From NCBI GenBank assembly GCA_025267735.1, contig CM046299.1:41679733-41743732 (forward strand): a stretch of DNA of 64,000 bases, in the 5' to 3' direction. The translations under genes were made by a program, and so were the position numbers. This document shows positions 37,440 to 50,300 of the stretch, piece by piece (position 1 is the stretch's first letter; each line of letters starts with the position of its first letter). Source of the DNA: Mactra quadrangularis (taxonomy: Eukaryota > Mollusca > Bivalvia > Venerida > Mactridae). The notes under the pieces were generated by a model. That model worked only from the letters and a program-made list of their open reading frames with translations. It searched no databases and was not told the origin of the DNA.

Positions 37440-37920
37440 CGTATGATATTCATGCACATAATAGGTATTCACATATTGAGTTTTTCTTGCAATAGTAAAG
37501 AGTTTTCACATAATGGGCATCACATAATTGAATTCGCATAAAAGATTTTCACATAAAAATTATGTATTCACATAATTTGTCTTCATAGTATGGTTTTTAC
37601 TAAATGGATTTTCACATAATTGATTTTCACATGATGTACTTTCACATAATATATTTTCAGATAAAACGTTTTCATATAATACGTATTCACATAATATGTA
37701 TCTAAATGATAGTTTTTCACATAATCCGTATTCAAATAATAGTTTTCATATAATGTGCTGGCATGTGCACTACGTGTATAAGTAACGGGTTTTCACATTG
37801 TTAGAATAACATAATAGACATTTACATAAAAGAATTTCACATAAAATGAATTCACAGATCAGATTTTCACATAATATGTATTCACGTCATAAAAGTTTTT
37901 TCACATAATTGTTTTTGAGA
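37440..37920. repeat. Degenerate TTTTCACATAAT array
   Basis: TTCACATAAT and close variants occur more than 20 times at irregular 15-25-bp spacing. An old, decayed tandem array. Confidence 0.8.
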
Positions 37921-37937
37921 TAAAGGACTTTCGAAAT

Positions 37938-37943
37938 TTTATT
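37938..37943 (-). terminator. Candidate poly(A) signal of the SLC43-type gene
   Basis: AATAAA on the minus strand lies about 280 bases after the stop at 38223. It is the nearest canonical hexamer I noticed downstream. AT-rich DNA makes chance hexamers common, so this is only a candidate. Confidence 0.3.
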
Positions 37944-38222
37944 CTGATCATTTTCTTTTTTTCTGACTACTAGTACGTGGAAAGGTCCAAAAATACCCGA
38001 AATTTGACTTGTAGCGACTATCTAAAGACACATGTACCTAAATACTTAAACTAGATACGTACATGTACCCAGTTAGTAATAACCAAATAAAAACACATTG
38101 ACGTAAATTAAATTAGCAGACATTTTATATAACTGGCATATTAATTATCTTAACATTCATGAAGTGACCAGGTCGAAGTTTTTTGTGCTGAGTCTGGTTT
38201 ACGTCTTCTAAACGATGATCTG

Positions 38223-38348
38223 TTAAATGAAGATTTCGATGGCGTCAGATTTAGTCGGTGTTTGAGACTTGTGTTTCTTACATTTTATCCAAATATGTAA
38301 GGGATGAGCAAGAGACGACACAGCTAGTATGATGAGAAATATATTTAC
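38223..38348 (-). CDS. SLC43-type carrier, terminal exon
   Basis: The exon has 41 codons plus TAA: the last membrane helix (VNIFLIILAVSSLAHPLHIW) and a lysine-rich tail ending AIEIFI. It parallels the VNVMFMLAILLTFFHPF end of SLC43A3. The acceptor, CAATCTATTTCAG at 38349, is made from a unit of the adjoining minisatellite. Translating across the junction runs into repeat sequence, which supports the splice. Confidence 0.87.
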   Translation of the reverse strand, partial: VNIFLIILAVSSLAHPLHIWIKCKKHKSQTPTKSDAIEIFI

Positions 38349-41300
38349 CTGAAATAGATTGTAAAAAATGTCATTGATATGAAATAGATTGTAAAAAATG
38401 TCATTGTTATAAAATGGTTTGTAAAACAAATGTCATTTGAATGAATTAGATTGGAAAAACTGTCATTGAAATGAAATAGATTGAAAAATGTCGTTGAAAT
38501 GAAATAGATTGGAAAAAATGTCATTGAAATGAAATAGATTGTAAAAATGTCATTGAAATGAAATAGATTGGAAAATTGTTATTTGAATGAATTAGATTGT
38601 AGAAATGTCATTGAAATGAAATAGATTGTAAAAAATGTCATTATTATGAAATACATTGGAAAAAATGTCATTGAAATGAATTAGATTGTAGAAATGTCAT
38701 TGAAATGACATAGATTGAACAAATGTCATTGAAATGAAATAGATTGTAAAATGTCATTGATTAAAAAAGATTTGAAAAATGTCTTGAAATGAAATATATT
38801 GTAGAAATGTCATTGAAATGAAATATATTGTAGAAATGTCATTGAAATGAAATATATTGGAAAAATGTCATTGTTATGAAATGGTGTGGAAAATGTCATT
38901 GGAATGAAATAGATTGGTAAAAATTGTTACTGAAATGAAATAGATAAGGCAAAATGTCATTAAAATGAAATACATTGGTAAAAAATGTTATTGAAAAGAA
39001 ATAGATTGGAAAAAGAACCTAATTGAAATAAATAAATTGGTAATGATGTCATTGAATATAAAGAGTATGCAACATTTTCAAAATTAACGTAGCTTGTTTT
39101 TATACAAATTTAGTTTTTGTACTCTTAAAATAATTTACAAATACCCGTATCAGCGGCATAGTAAATTACGTCTGGACTTTAGATGTACCTTTCCGAATGC
39201 GTTTCTGAGCAGTTCGAGCTTCATTGGACGGGTTCGGGTAGAACGCAAAATTCGACATTAATCTAGATTTTCCACCATTTATAGGATATATGGATTTGTT
39301 ATTGAACTTGTGAGAGTGTATGTGAGTAATGGTTAAAGACATGGGTCCCTGAAAGTTAGGTTTGATTTACAACCCTTCATACATGTAATCATACTTTGTA
39401 TTATTCTGGCGCGGCGTTAAACCCAATAAATAAACATATAGTTTTAATTAGTATAACTGTAGTTCATTTTTAATATCTTGATATTTTATGTAATTTTCTA
39501 CAACGTCAAGGTAATCGTAGATATGTTTTAAGAAATTGTTACTTTTTCGTACTTGAATTAGGAAAAACTTCGACCATATTGTTGTTTGTTTCTATGTGCT
39601 GTATTTTGATGGCCTTGATGGTATAGTACTTATAAGTTTCTAACCTTGTGTTAATCAATACATCGTTATATAAAGGTTTCAATTAATTATGTTCAATTTA
39701 AAGAACAATTTCATAAACAGAACATAACAGTAAATTTATTTAGAAAAGTACAAAGTTCATATTCATAAATACATAAAATATGATAACACACATAATAAAT
39801 ATAATAACGTATGCAGAACATTTGAATTTTGACAAGAAGTGAACAGACTTTACTAGTCTATATAAATATAAACATGTAGTATCACACATAATCAAACTAT
39901 AAATAAATATTTGGAAATTAAACATATGATATCACACAATATTTAATAGATTCTTTAACAAAAATTGAGACTTTAATTGACGTTGAAACATTTTGACAAT
40001 TTAATAATTCAATAAATTTAAACATTGAAGGTTTTTTTTGGTAAAAATATGGTTTTATGTATTTTTTACGTATGTCAGAATAAAAAGAACATATTTAAGT
40101 CATATCATATCATATATCGTATCGTATCGTATCGTACCATGAAATGAGTTGATAATTGAAATGAAAACTTAAGGTTTGATATTTTCTACCATTGGATGAG
40201 TAAATTGAATTGTTTTTAACAAATTCAGAATAACTGAGATTTTTAATCATCTTGTGGCAATCGCTGCTATTGCTGGATATGGCCATGGCCTAGTTACATT
40301 GTGGTTAAAACTAGTTTTAGGCGGTTAAAGATGTATTTGCGGTATCCAGCTCTTGATGGTGAATTTCAATTGCACATCAACTTAACTCATCGATTGTTTT
40401 TACATTTTTATAGAAAATTCGTCACATTTCGTGAATTATGACCGAAAGCTTACTGTTTATGGATGATGGTTGACGTTAAGTCTCTTATGTTTACACTGGG
40501 ACCGCTCAGAGACAAAACTAGTTAATCAACTATAGGCGGCCGGCACGATTCCTACCAAAACACTTTATACATGTTTCAATAGTGTTTTCACTCGGAATTA
40601 TACCGAATGCTCATGGAACCAACATTCATTCAGCTAGAATTAGAGTTGTTAGACTAAATATAATCAAATAACTGTAAATGTGCATTCAAACTTCTTATTC
40701 AAATGATATAATATCCTTATGGACACTGCATACTTATGGTCAATAAGTATTTCTGAGTTATTCCAAATTTCGAATACCTGATAACAGAACCGCAAGTTGA
40801 AACCAACAAACTACATGTGCCATTAAACTCGAACAAACTTATGCAATGTATTTTGGCTATTTGGCCACTAGTCCTTGCACATATCGAGGGTTGCCAGCAA
40901 GACTAGAGATAGTAACTCAAAATATTACATTAAAATAAGAGGATATGTGTAATTTTAGAAATATGGCCGATTTGAAGAATGCAATTTATGACCTGTTCGA
41001 CCATGCAAATGCTTGAATCACCATCATGGTGTTGTACCCCAGTGCTCTCATGTTTCACTTTTCAGAATCATGTTATGTAAAGTTCAATCTTTTTATTTGC
41101 AACTTTTAGTTACAATTATCACACATTAGTGCAAGTATGATATTTGATAATAAATGATTCATTTCATTTATATAACATTCATTTCGAATACCTGATAACA
41201 GAACCGCAAGTTGAAACCAACGTTCATTTCATTTATATGACATAACATTTTGTTAACATTACATACATTTATTGCATAAAATGATATAAAGCTTTGTCAA

Positions 41301-44300
41301 CAACGCAGTTCTTGCTGAATATTAAGATCACAAACTTGAAATTGTTGATATAATAGTCATGCGCATAGTCAACAATTATCATGTTAATTAAGGTCACTTG
41401 AATTCGCCTACTTGCACTTTGAAAGAATGGATTTTTTGTATTTCAAAGTTGTTTCATACTTAGACAATTATCCAACGTAATTCTATCAATATTTTATTAT
41501 TCGCTTATATAATCAAATATGCTAGAATGAAAGTAATCAAAAATTCCTGGCAAAGTTCATATTTTCCAAATACAATTTATATAAAATGTCGCACAATCGC
41601 GGCCGTGACACTGTAAAGGATACTAGTATAAAGTTCTGAAAGTATTGAAGGTATTTTAGAATAAAAGATTTATATACTTACATGATCGGGAGCTGAAGGA
41701 TATAATGTATACCATTCAAATAATGGATATTGTAACATACCAGCCAGACCCGCTGAGGAATGTATCACACCAAATAAAACTGGAAATGTTGCTAATGGAT
41801 AACTGAAACAGTACAGAAATATAAAATGATGAATTATCGTATCTAAAGAGTCATAGGACAATTTTGACTGTTGTTTTGTATACATCTTACATGGTGCGAT
41901 TTTATATTTGACTCGTGTTATATCGGTCGTAATTTCAGACTTTATCAATCCTTAGATATGAAATCCATGGTCATGACAAGCGGTCAAAGGTCAATTTTTA
42001 CATTTTAAAAAGGAAGTATTCTAATCATGTGACTAACTTTGTAACTTAAACAAGTTCAGTGTTGCAGCACATACGTTATCCTGCAGTGGCACTACTTATT
42101 TCATTAAAAAAGAATTTGCTTGCGATTGTTTTCTGGGCTGCATTTCCTGTAAAAAGTGTCATATTATGTGTACGCCACGATATTAGTTCATTGTTTCTTT
42201 GTCTCGTCATTACGTGAAAATGAAAATGATATACATGCGTACATTCTATATAGTGGTATACTGTCGATTAAAGATCGCTCGCTTAAGTAATGATCTACTT
42301 AGAAATACGTCATTAATGGATTATTTCTACGCACCAAACATACCCAACCGAAAATGGAATAAATATTCAGGGCATCTTAGTTTATTTCTAGCTATATTTA
42401 TCAACTGTAACCACTTTTAAAGTATGGTTAACGGGAAATAACTCGCACATACTTTTCTCATTGGTTTCACTGTAGTTCTCTCCCTTGCTAGTTAGTTAAA
42501 TGCGAAGTTTATACTTGACAAAAGTAAGTCTTGTATGAAATATTGCAGAAATCTGAAGGCAATAACACTAATCAAAGGCACTATATATAAATCTATGTAG
42601 AATCTAACTATTTTAAAAATGTGAGAAGTACATGTATATATAACGAAAATGCTGGCCAGTAATTAAAATTGGATAAATAACTTCATTAATTTAAATTTGA
42701 CTGGGCTGGTTATACATACATTTCCTTGAAAGTTTGGCAATTTTAATTTTTCCTCCATTTAAAGGTATATGGAGAATTTGCCGACCTTGTGGAAGGGTAG
42801 GTGAGAACTGGTTAAAGACAAGTGCCTAGGAAAGCTAGGTTAAGTATCCTGGTCGTTGTAAAATATACTTAATTGTGTTGACACTGTGTTATACCCAGTA
42901 TAAAAAATGTTTTTTGATTGTATTTATGAGGCCGCCCTTATTCAAATTTCGTTTGTTAGCCAATATAAACCAACTGTAATATAATTTTCAAATATGTATC
43001 AGTTTACAGTTTATTACGGTTTATTTTACACTCAGCACATGATACATGTGAATAGAGGTACAATTGAAAAAAACAGTACATAGATGATATATACATGATA
43101 CCAGGCTGAGGCTATACAGATAAGCTACATGTGATAATATGTATTACACTTAGGTAGGAACCTCTCTGTGTCATTCAAAATTGTTATTAACCTTTGAAGG
43201 ACGTTAGGAGGCTTCTACATTACAATATTATCGGTATCCATACCCGTGTTTTTGTCGTATAGTATTAATTTCGGGTGGATCAGATCATTTAAATATGCAA
43301 ATTTATGCAAATTAGGTATTTTACATTATAATGATATAAAAAGCTATACTTACACATCGTTGATAAACGTAATCTCGTAAGAAAATAGATAAGATCTGTA
43401 TATAGTAAATGTGATAAATATAAAATTTAAGAATATTTCCATCCTCACAAATATCAATGACGTAATCACAACAGACATTAGTGACGTCACAGTCAATGGT
43501 AGAATTATTGGTAAACGACGTCGTCGGAACTCGTCAGTACCTGAAAAAATGTAGAAACGTGATTGGATTTGTGTGTTTGTGTAAGCAATAGTGTTTAGTC
43601 AATATATTGTTTCAAGACATAAAAGTGTAAAATGATTAAGTCCATTAAACAATCACTTAGTTCTTCGTTCTACTACTCGAGGGGTTGGGAGCATAGGCGG
43701 TTCCTGGAGGATCGAGTCCGCCCCGTCCCCTGAAATTGCACAAGCAAGGTGAGGTTCTGGAAATATGCCTGAATACATTAGAAATGACTTAATCTCAGGA
43801 GCCTTGGACCCACTGTAAGGCCCCCTTGACTCCAAGTCTGCTCGTTTATTTCCGCCCCTCCCCCTAATTAGAAGTCATGGATCCGTCAATTGTTGGTTAT
43901 ATCAAGGGCGGGACAAACTTTCGTATAATTTGGTCATGAAAAAAATTTTACGGCCATTTTAAATTACGTTAGGCAATTTTAAGTAACTGACGGAAGTATG
44001 CGCCAAGGAACTGGTGAAAAGCTGAATCAGGATATTTAACCTTTTGAGGCACGTTGCGTAGGTTGGCTGACCGCCGTTATGTGACTTGTGTTGCTACGCC
44101 GTTTAGTCATGTTACAAAAGCATGAATATTTACAAAAGTGCACAGATTGAATTAAAAGTCCGAAAATAATAAGTTAATATTACACAAGTACCCTAACCAT
44201 GGATATATATCAACAACATATGAATGGTGACCACCCAATATTGATATTAGCTCCATGTCATTAATCGATTTGAAGGAAATATACGAAATATCGTATACAA

Positions 44301-47300
44301 TGTATTTGTAAAAGGAAAAATTGAACAGTATTTGACCTCGGTCTTACAATTACCCATAATACATTGAAGAGCGAGTTAATACAAACGAAACTGTTTATGA
44401 ATATTTTATACATAAAGTTCAATATATTAAGTCAAGCGGAAATCACAGCGGTGAACTGACAAAAAAACATATATACAAACATGTAGATGTACTTCTTATT
44501 CACTCTTGGGTGATAAGTATATAATAAGTTTGAAATAAGGTTTAGAGCCCTTTTGGTTAATTCAGTCTGTAGCGTGTCTTACAAAATATACAGCGTCGTG
44601 GGATTGATTCCCGTGTGGGATCGCATACCTCCGACGAGTTAGGTTATGACGTACTATCTGTGTTCATTGTAGCACATAAGAAAATCAAAGGAATTGTAAA
44701 GGTGTTAGCCGCGGTCGTGGCGTAGTGGTTAGCATGTCTGACTTTGAATCCGGAGATCGCAGGTTCAAGCCCGGTCGCGGTAGGTCATACCCTATACATG
44801 AGTTGTCGGCCTCGTGGTAGGATAAGTTAATACTGGTGATATAAAAGTGTCCAGAAAACCTATTGTAGGAAGAGCTGGCCATCGTATATATGACCTAAAT
44901 ATGTGTTGAATACGACGTTAAAAAAAGAAAAAAAAGAAAAAAAAAGGTGTATGCTCAGTCCTAGTGAGTAGCCCAGGTCTTGAGATTTTACTTCCTTTTA
45001 GCCTTGCTATGAACTGTAAATAAAGTATAAGTGGACTGGCTGTCGCGATTTGACTTATAGTGATGAAGTGTGTCACAAAACGACGTACTTAACAAAACCG
45101 AAATATGTTATATCGAAAAAAGGTTGCCATGGTTCAAAACTGAACGCATTATATACACATAATTATCGGCCTCCTATGCGTTATAACGCTAATACATATG
45201 TAGTATAACTAATTTGGTATGCTATAGGTTGAATTCCCATCTAAACATTTCCTACATGCGGTAAAATTTGGTATAGTAATGTGTAACATCAATATTTTTT
45301 TGTAAATTTTGTAAAACTGTCCTATTTAGCCTCCTGAACCAAGATTTTAGATAAAATTGTGTTTTAAGTAGATACCATATCTAAAGAAGACCAAGTTAAA
45401 CTATAAGAAATTCAATACAACATGAAACGTAGATATACTAACATTCATTAACAGTTTAACCCTATACAAACTAAACTATGTCACACTTAGTGTTAATTCT
45501 CATTCCATATTATGTCACACAACCTAATGATTAAGTTATAGTCAATGAATAACAGCATACTTGTATATTATAAATGTCTTTGTAGCCTTGATTTGGACCC
45601 TCATTGAGACACAAGCAATGATATATGTAAGAAAATAGCTTTGTATGAACTCATTTTGCTTCGAGTCCAATTTTTTTCTCACTGACGGAAATGCGCACCT
45701 GGTAACCGGCAGACAGCTAATTCCATAGACTAAGCCTTTCCAAGAACAGTGAGTAGATTGACTGACCACCATTATTAACTAAGACCCAACGAAGTACATG
45801 TTCATTGTTTCCATACACAAAGAATTAAATAACTATTTTCAAACACGAGGGAGCAAACGATACTTTTATTGAGGGATTTAAACATAGGATCGCTCAATCC
45901 CTTTGCGCGCCCTATTACACAAATGTTTCAGGCACATGTGTCTAGTGCTGAAATTATTCAGCTTTTATATCAGAATAAAGAAGAATAAGCTCTTGTAGGT
46001 GATCTTGGCTCACAAATATAAGCTCTAGCCAGTTAAAGGTACTCAATCACAGATCAACTTTTTCAAAAACTATCAAAAATGTATGGAAAAAAACGGGTCG
46101 ATAGCGCAATTGGTAGCGCGCCGGGATTCGGAATCTCGTGTTCCGAGGGGGTACGGGTTCGAATCCCACTCGGGGAGGTTATACCCTTCCATGAAAATTA
46201 GACAATAATGTCAATTTTCCTTCATTGATTAGATAGTATGGCGAAGTTTCCGGCCTTATGGAAGGGTAGGTGAGTACTGGTTATAGACAAAGGTCTAGGT
46301 TAGGTGCGCTGGACGCCGTGAAATGACCTAAAATGTGTTGATACGGCGTTAAATCCTATAAATAAAACAAATAAAAAATAAATAAAAGTATGGACAAATT
46401 TTTGGAACCAGGAAAGTAGTGTTATGATAATGACGATTTTAGTGGAAATTGACATGCAACTACAATTGGGATGCTTCATGTAAAATAAAAACCTACTCCG
46501 TACGTCACGGTATAGACATTTTAAGTGCATTTTTGTGACTTTTATTGTTTATTGTATGCAACCTAAAGATAAATTTGCTTTAAAATATTAACAATTAATG
46601 TTTTGACACAATTACAGACACTGAATGGTGCTTTGAAAATATAGAAAAAATCTGTGAACATGGACCTTTAAGAGACACAATTCCTAATGAATGGGGTACA
46701 AAGCAGTTGTGTAAAAAAAACCAAACTGCAATAATCATTACAAAACGGGTTGTCACAAACATTAGTAACTAAATGTTACATTCTTGACTTACCAAGATAT
46801 TTTCTACGTTGACAATCATGTAACATCCCTGCTGTTATGGCGGTGATTAAAGTTCCTACAGTGACGTATGAGAACACTCCAAGATAATAGTTTTCTGAAA
46901 TATAGAAAATGTATAATAGTCAATATTATGTAGTAATTAGTGATGTTCCGATTATCGCCGACGTCGCCGAAATCGGTTAGAAAAATTTCAGCGACGATTA
47001 ATCGATTACGATTTCTGTGGACGGCGACGTCGCGGAAAACTAGCCCGTACCCAAGGGAGATAATTCACTTTCGTGTGCGCGCTAAAATGGCGGATTCGGC
47101 AGAAAATGTGTTCAAGAACAACTTTTCTTCGACGTAACCCACGTGCCCGACGCCCGAGACGAGTGATTTCGCCGACGAGCGAGCGAAAATCTTAGCCAGT
47201 AGCCCGATCGGGCGAGTCCTCTTTACGTATCTAAATCATGTTTGTATCCGAAAAAGGTGTACGCGAACGCACTTTTACGTTAACTTTTATCTGAGACTTT

Positions 47301-50300
47301 TGCGTAATTACTCTTTTACGCATTCATAGTTCCGTTTCGTAATCAAATTAAAGATGAAAAATTTAATGTTGACCAGCAAACTCTTTTGTCATACCGCTTC
47401 TAAATGATAAAGCTTAATTTTTGGTCAAGGTCATTTGTCATAAACGAATTTTTCACGGAGCGCGATTTTAGGCTACCACTTAAATAAAACTAGCTGCCAT
47501 AAAGCATACAGATTGAAAGTTGTTCATTTCACGATGATTTCTCAATAATGATGTTATGGTTGAAATCATACAACAGTAATTTGAAGTGTTAAAAACGTCA
47601 GAGTAAATGTAAAACATTCGTCCCCAATAATTTTCGTACTCGGCACGTTTTGGATTTTTTTTCAATGTTGGAAAATGAGCTTAATTAAACGAATTTACAA
47701 TATATGTTTAGTTAAAAATTTAAAATTTGTTATTTGATTTAATTGATCAGAAAGGATATTTGGTGGCTCGATCAGACCCTGAAATACTGGTAGCCTCCTC
47801 ATTAGTGAATTATGTAATGCCCTATCATTTTATTTCATTATATCATAAATTGCTGGTTACTTTGAACACAATTGCACAAAGCTAGAGTAGATAATGTGAC
47901 TTAAATTATTTTGAATAACATTTCCCAGAAATATAAAAAAACAGATTAGTTATTTTGCTAAATAAGATATACATTGTAAAGGACATCTCTCTGTAGAATG
48001 CCTTAGGCTAGTGAATTTCGATTCGAGCTAGTGAAAATTGCTACCCGGTAGCCCAACTAACCATTGACACAAATAAACTTAAAGACATGTAAAATACAGT
48101 ATATTTTGTTTGTTTTTTCACTCAGATGAGTGAACTGGTGCCATATTAGCTAAGAAGCAAGATAAGAAAATAATAAATAATGTATAGAACATTTAAATCA
48201 TTGAAATATATGTATATTTTGCATGTTTATGTAAGACAATGACCAGAATTTAGCTATATAAATTTTAGCATCCAAACGATTATAATCGGAAAGTCAGTCG
48301 GTTGAGCCCAACCGATTCCTCCGATTAATCGATTGTGGATTTTCCAACCGATTGCCATCACTAGTAGTAATAATACATGGTCGCTTGGCTAGCTAAGTCG
48401 ATAGTGCACAAGTATAGGAAAGAAAAAGTGGATATAGGTTCAATTCCTGGTGGGTCATTTATCGAGGAGCTCTTGGGTCATGCGATGATTTCTACATCCG
48501 TTATCCCTTCTACCACTGATTTGTAAATCATTATCTGTAAATCATGTAAGGCAATTGTCAGTCTCTGACAAAATAGTATGCGCCTAGTTACTGATTAACA
48601 GCTAAATGAATGCTTCAGAATTATTACGTTATAAAGACATTTCCATAGGCGGCTAGCACGGCCCCAAACCAAAGATGTAATGCATATTCATTGTACATTT
48701 GGTTCGGGCTAAATCCACCGCGTCTGGTCTTTACATTAGGTATGTTTGCCCTACATTTTCAGTCAGCAACTTCTGGCGATATAAGGGTACATACAGCTGT
48801 TTCTTACATAGGGGGTTTACAGTACTTTGATTTTTTAACAAAATTACCTTTTGCATCATTTCCTTCGAACTTCTTTTCTAGATATGTATTAAAGAAACCA
48901 AGAAACGTCACAAATCTCAGGCCCTGTACACACATCCAGTAAACATGTAACAAATATTCACAAGAAAGTAAACTTTTAACAGCATTTGATTTATCTAAAA
49001 TATAATAGAAATGTTTAATGTATCATTTTATAATGATATTGTTAAATTGTATTCAACTGTTTGTGAAGCTTACATTTACCACGGTGATTTAAATACTTAA
49101 TATGTGTTCGATATTTCCGTACAAAGATATTTTTATAGACATTATTAGATGTAGTATCTTAAACATAGACTTAAAATATAAAATATCAATGTCTAGAATC
49201 AGGTTAAGTAATCATAAATTAAAATTCGAAACAGGTCGTCAACTTGGTTATTTCTGAAAACGCACGTATTTGTGATCATTGTTTTTCCAACCTTGGTATG
49301 TCATTATTAGATTGTGTATATCACGCATTTTTCCATTGTAGTACATATATCGATGTTAGGAGAGAATACTTATTCAACTCGTACAATCATAGAACCAACC
49401 TCATTGACTTTTGTAATCTTATGTCGACTAATGATAGTCAAACTATAATAAGACTTTCCAAATTTGTTCATGAATTGATGTTAAAAATAATAGTTAATAT
49501 TCTTATTCTTGATAACAGTAATTTACTTGCAGTCTATTCACATGTTGATGCCCCAGCCAACTACACTGTCTATTTTATGTTCAGTCGTAAGTAATATAAT
49601 TTTTATTTTGCTTTGTATACTATGTTTGACATAACTTAAATGTATATGACAAAATTGGAATGTGCATGTTATGTATTATGAGCTGGAGGCCTTGAAATAT
49701 TAAATGAATGAATTATTGTATTGTATTGTATTGTATTGTATTGTATTGTATTGTATTGTATTGTATTGTATTGTATTGTATTGTATTGTATTGTATTGTA
49801 TTGTATTGTATTGTATTGTATTGTATTGTATTGTATTGTATTGTATTGTATTGTATTGTATTGTATTGTATTGTATTGTATTGTATTGTATTGTATTGTA
49901 TTGTATTGTATTGTATTGTATTGTATTGTATTGTATTGTATTGTATTGTATTGTATTGTATTGTATTGTATTGTATTGTATTGTATTGTATTGTATTGTA
50001 TTGTATTGTATTGTATTGTATTGTATTGTATTGTATTGTATTGTATTGTATTGTATTGTATTGTATTGTATTGTATTGTATTGTATTGTATTGTATTGTA
50101 TTGTATTGTATTGTATTGTATTGTATTGTATTGTATTGTATTGCATTGCATTGCATTGCATTGCATTGCATTGCATTGCATTGCATTGCATTGCATTGCA
50201 TTGCATTGCATTGCATTGCATTGCATTGCATTGCATTGCATTGCATTGCATTGCATTGCATTGCATTGCATTGCATTGCATTGCATTGCATTGCATTGCA

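Noticed and set aside
46940..47137. 65-codon frame on the plus strand
   Set aside because: Lies in the CpG-rich end of the hAT-type element and shows no protein motif.
48691..48942. 83-codon frame on the plus strand
   Set aside because: The opposite strand holds a well-supported SLC43-type exon whose phases fit both neighbours; this frame is its shadow.
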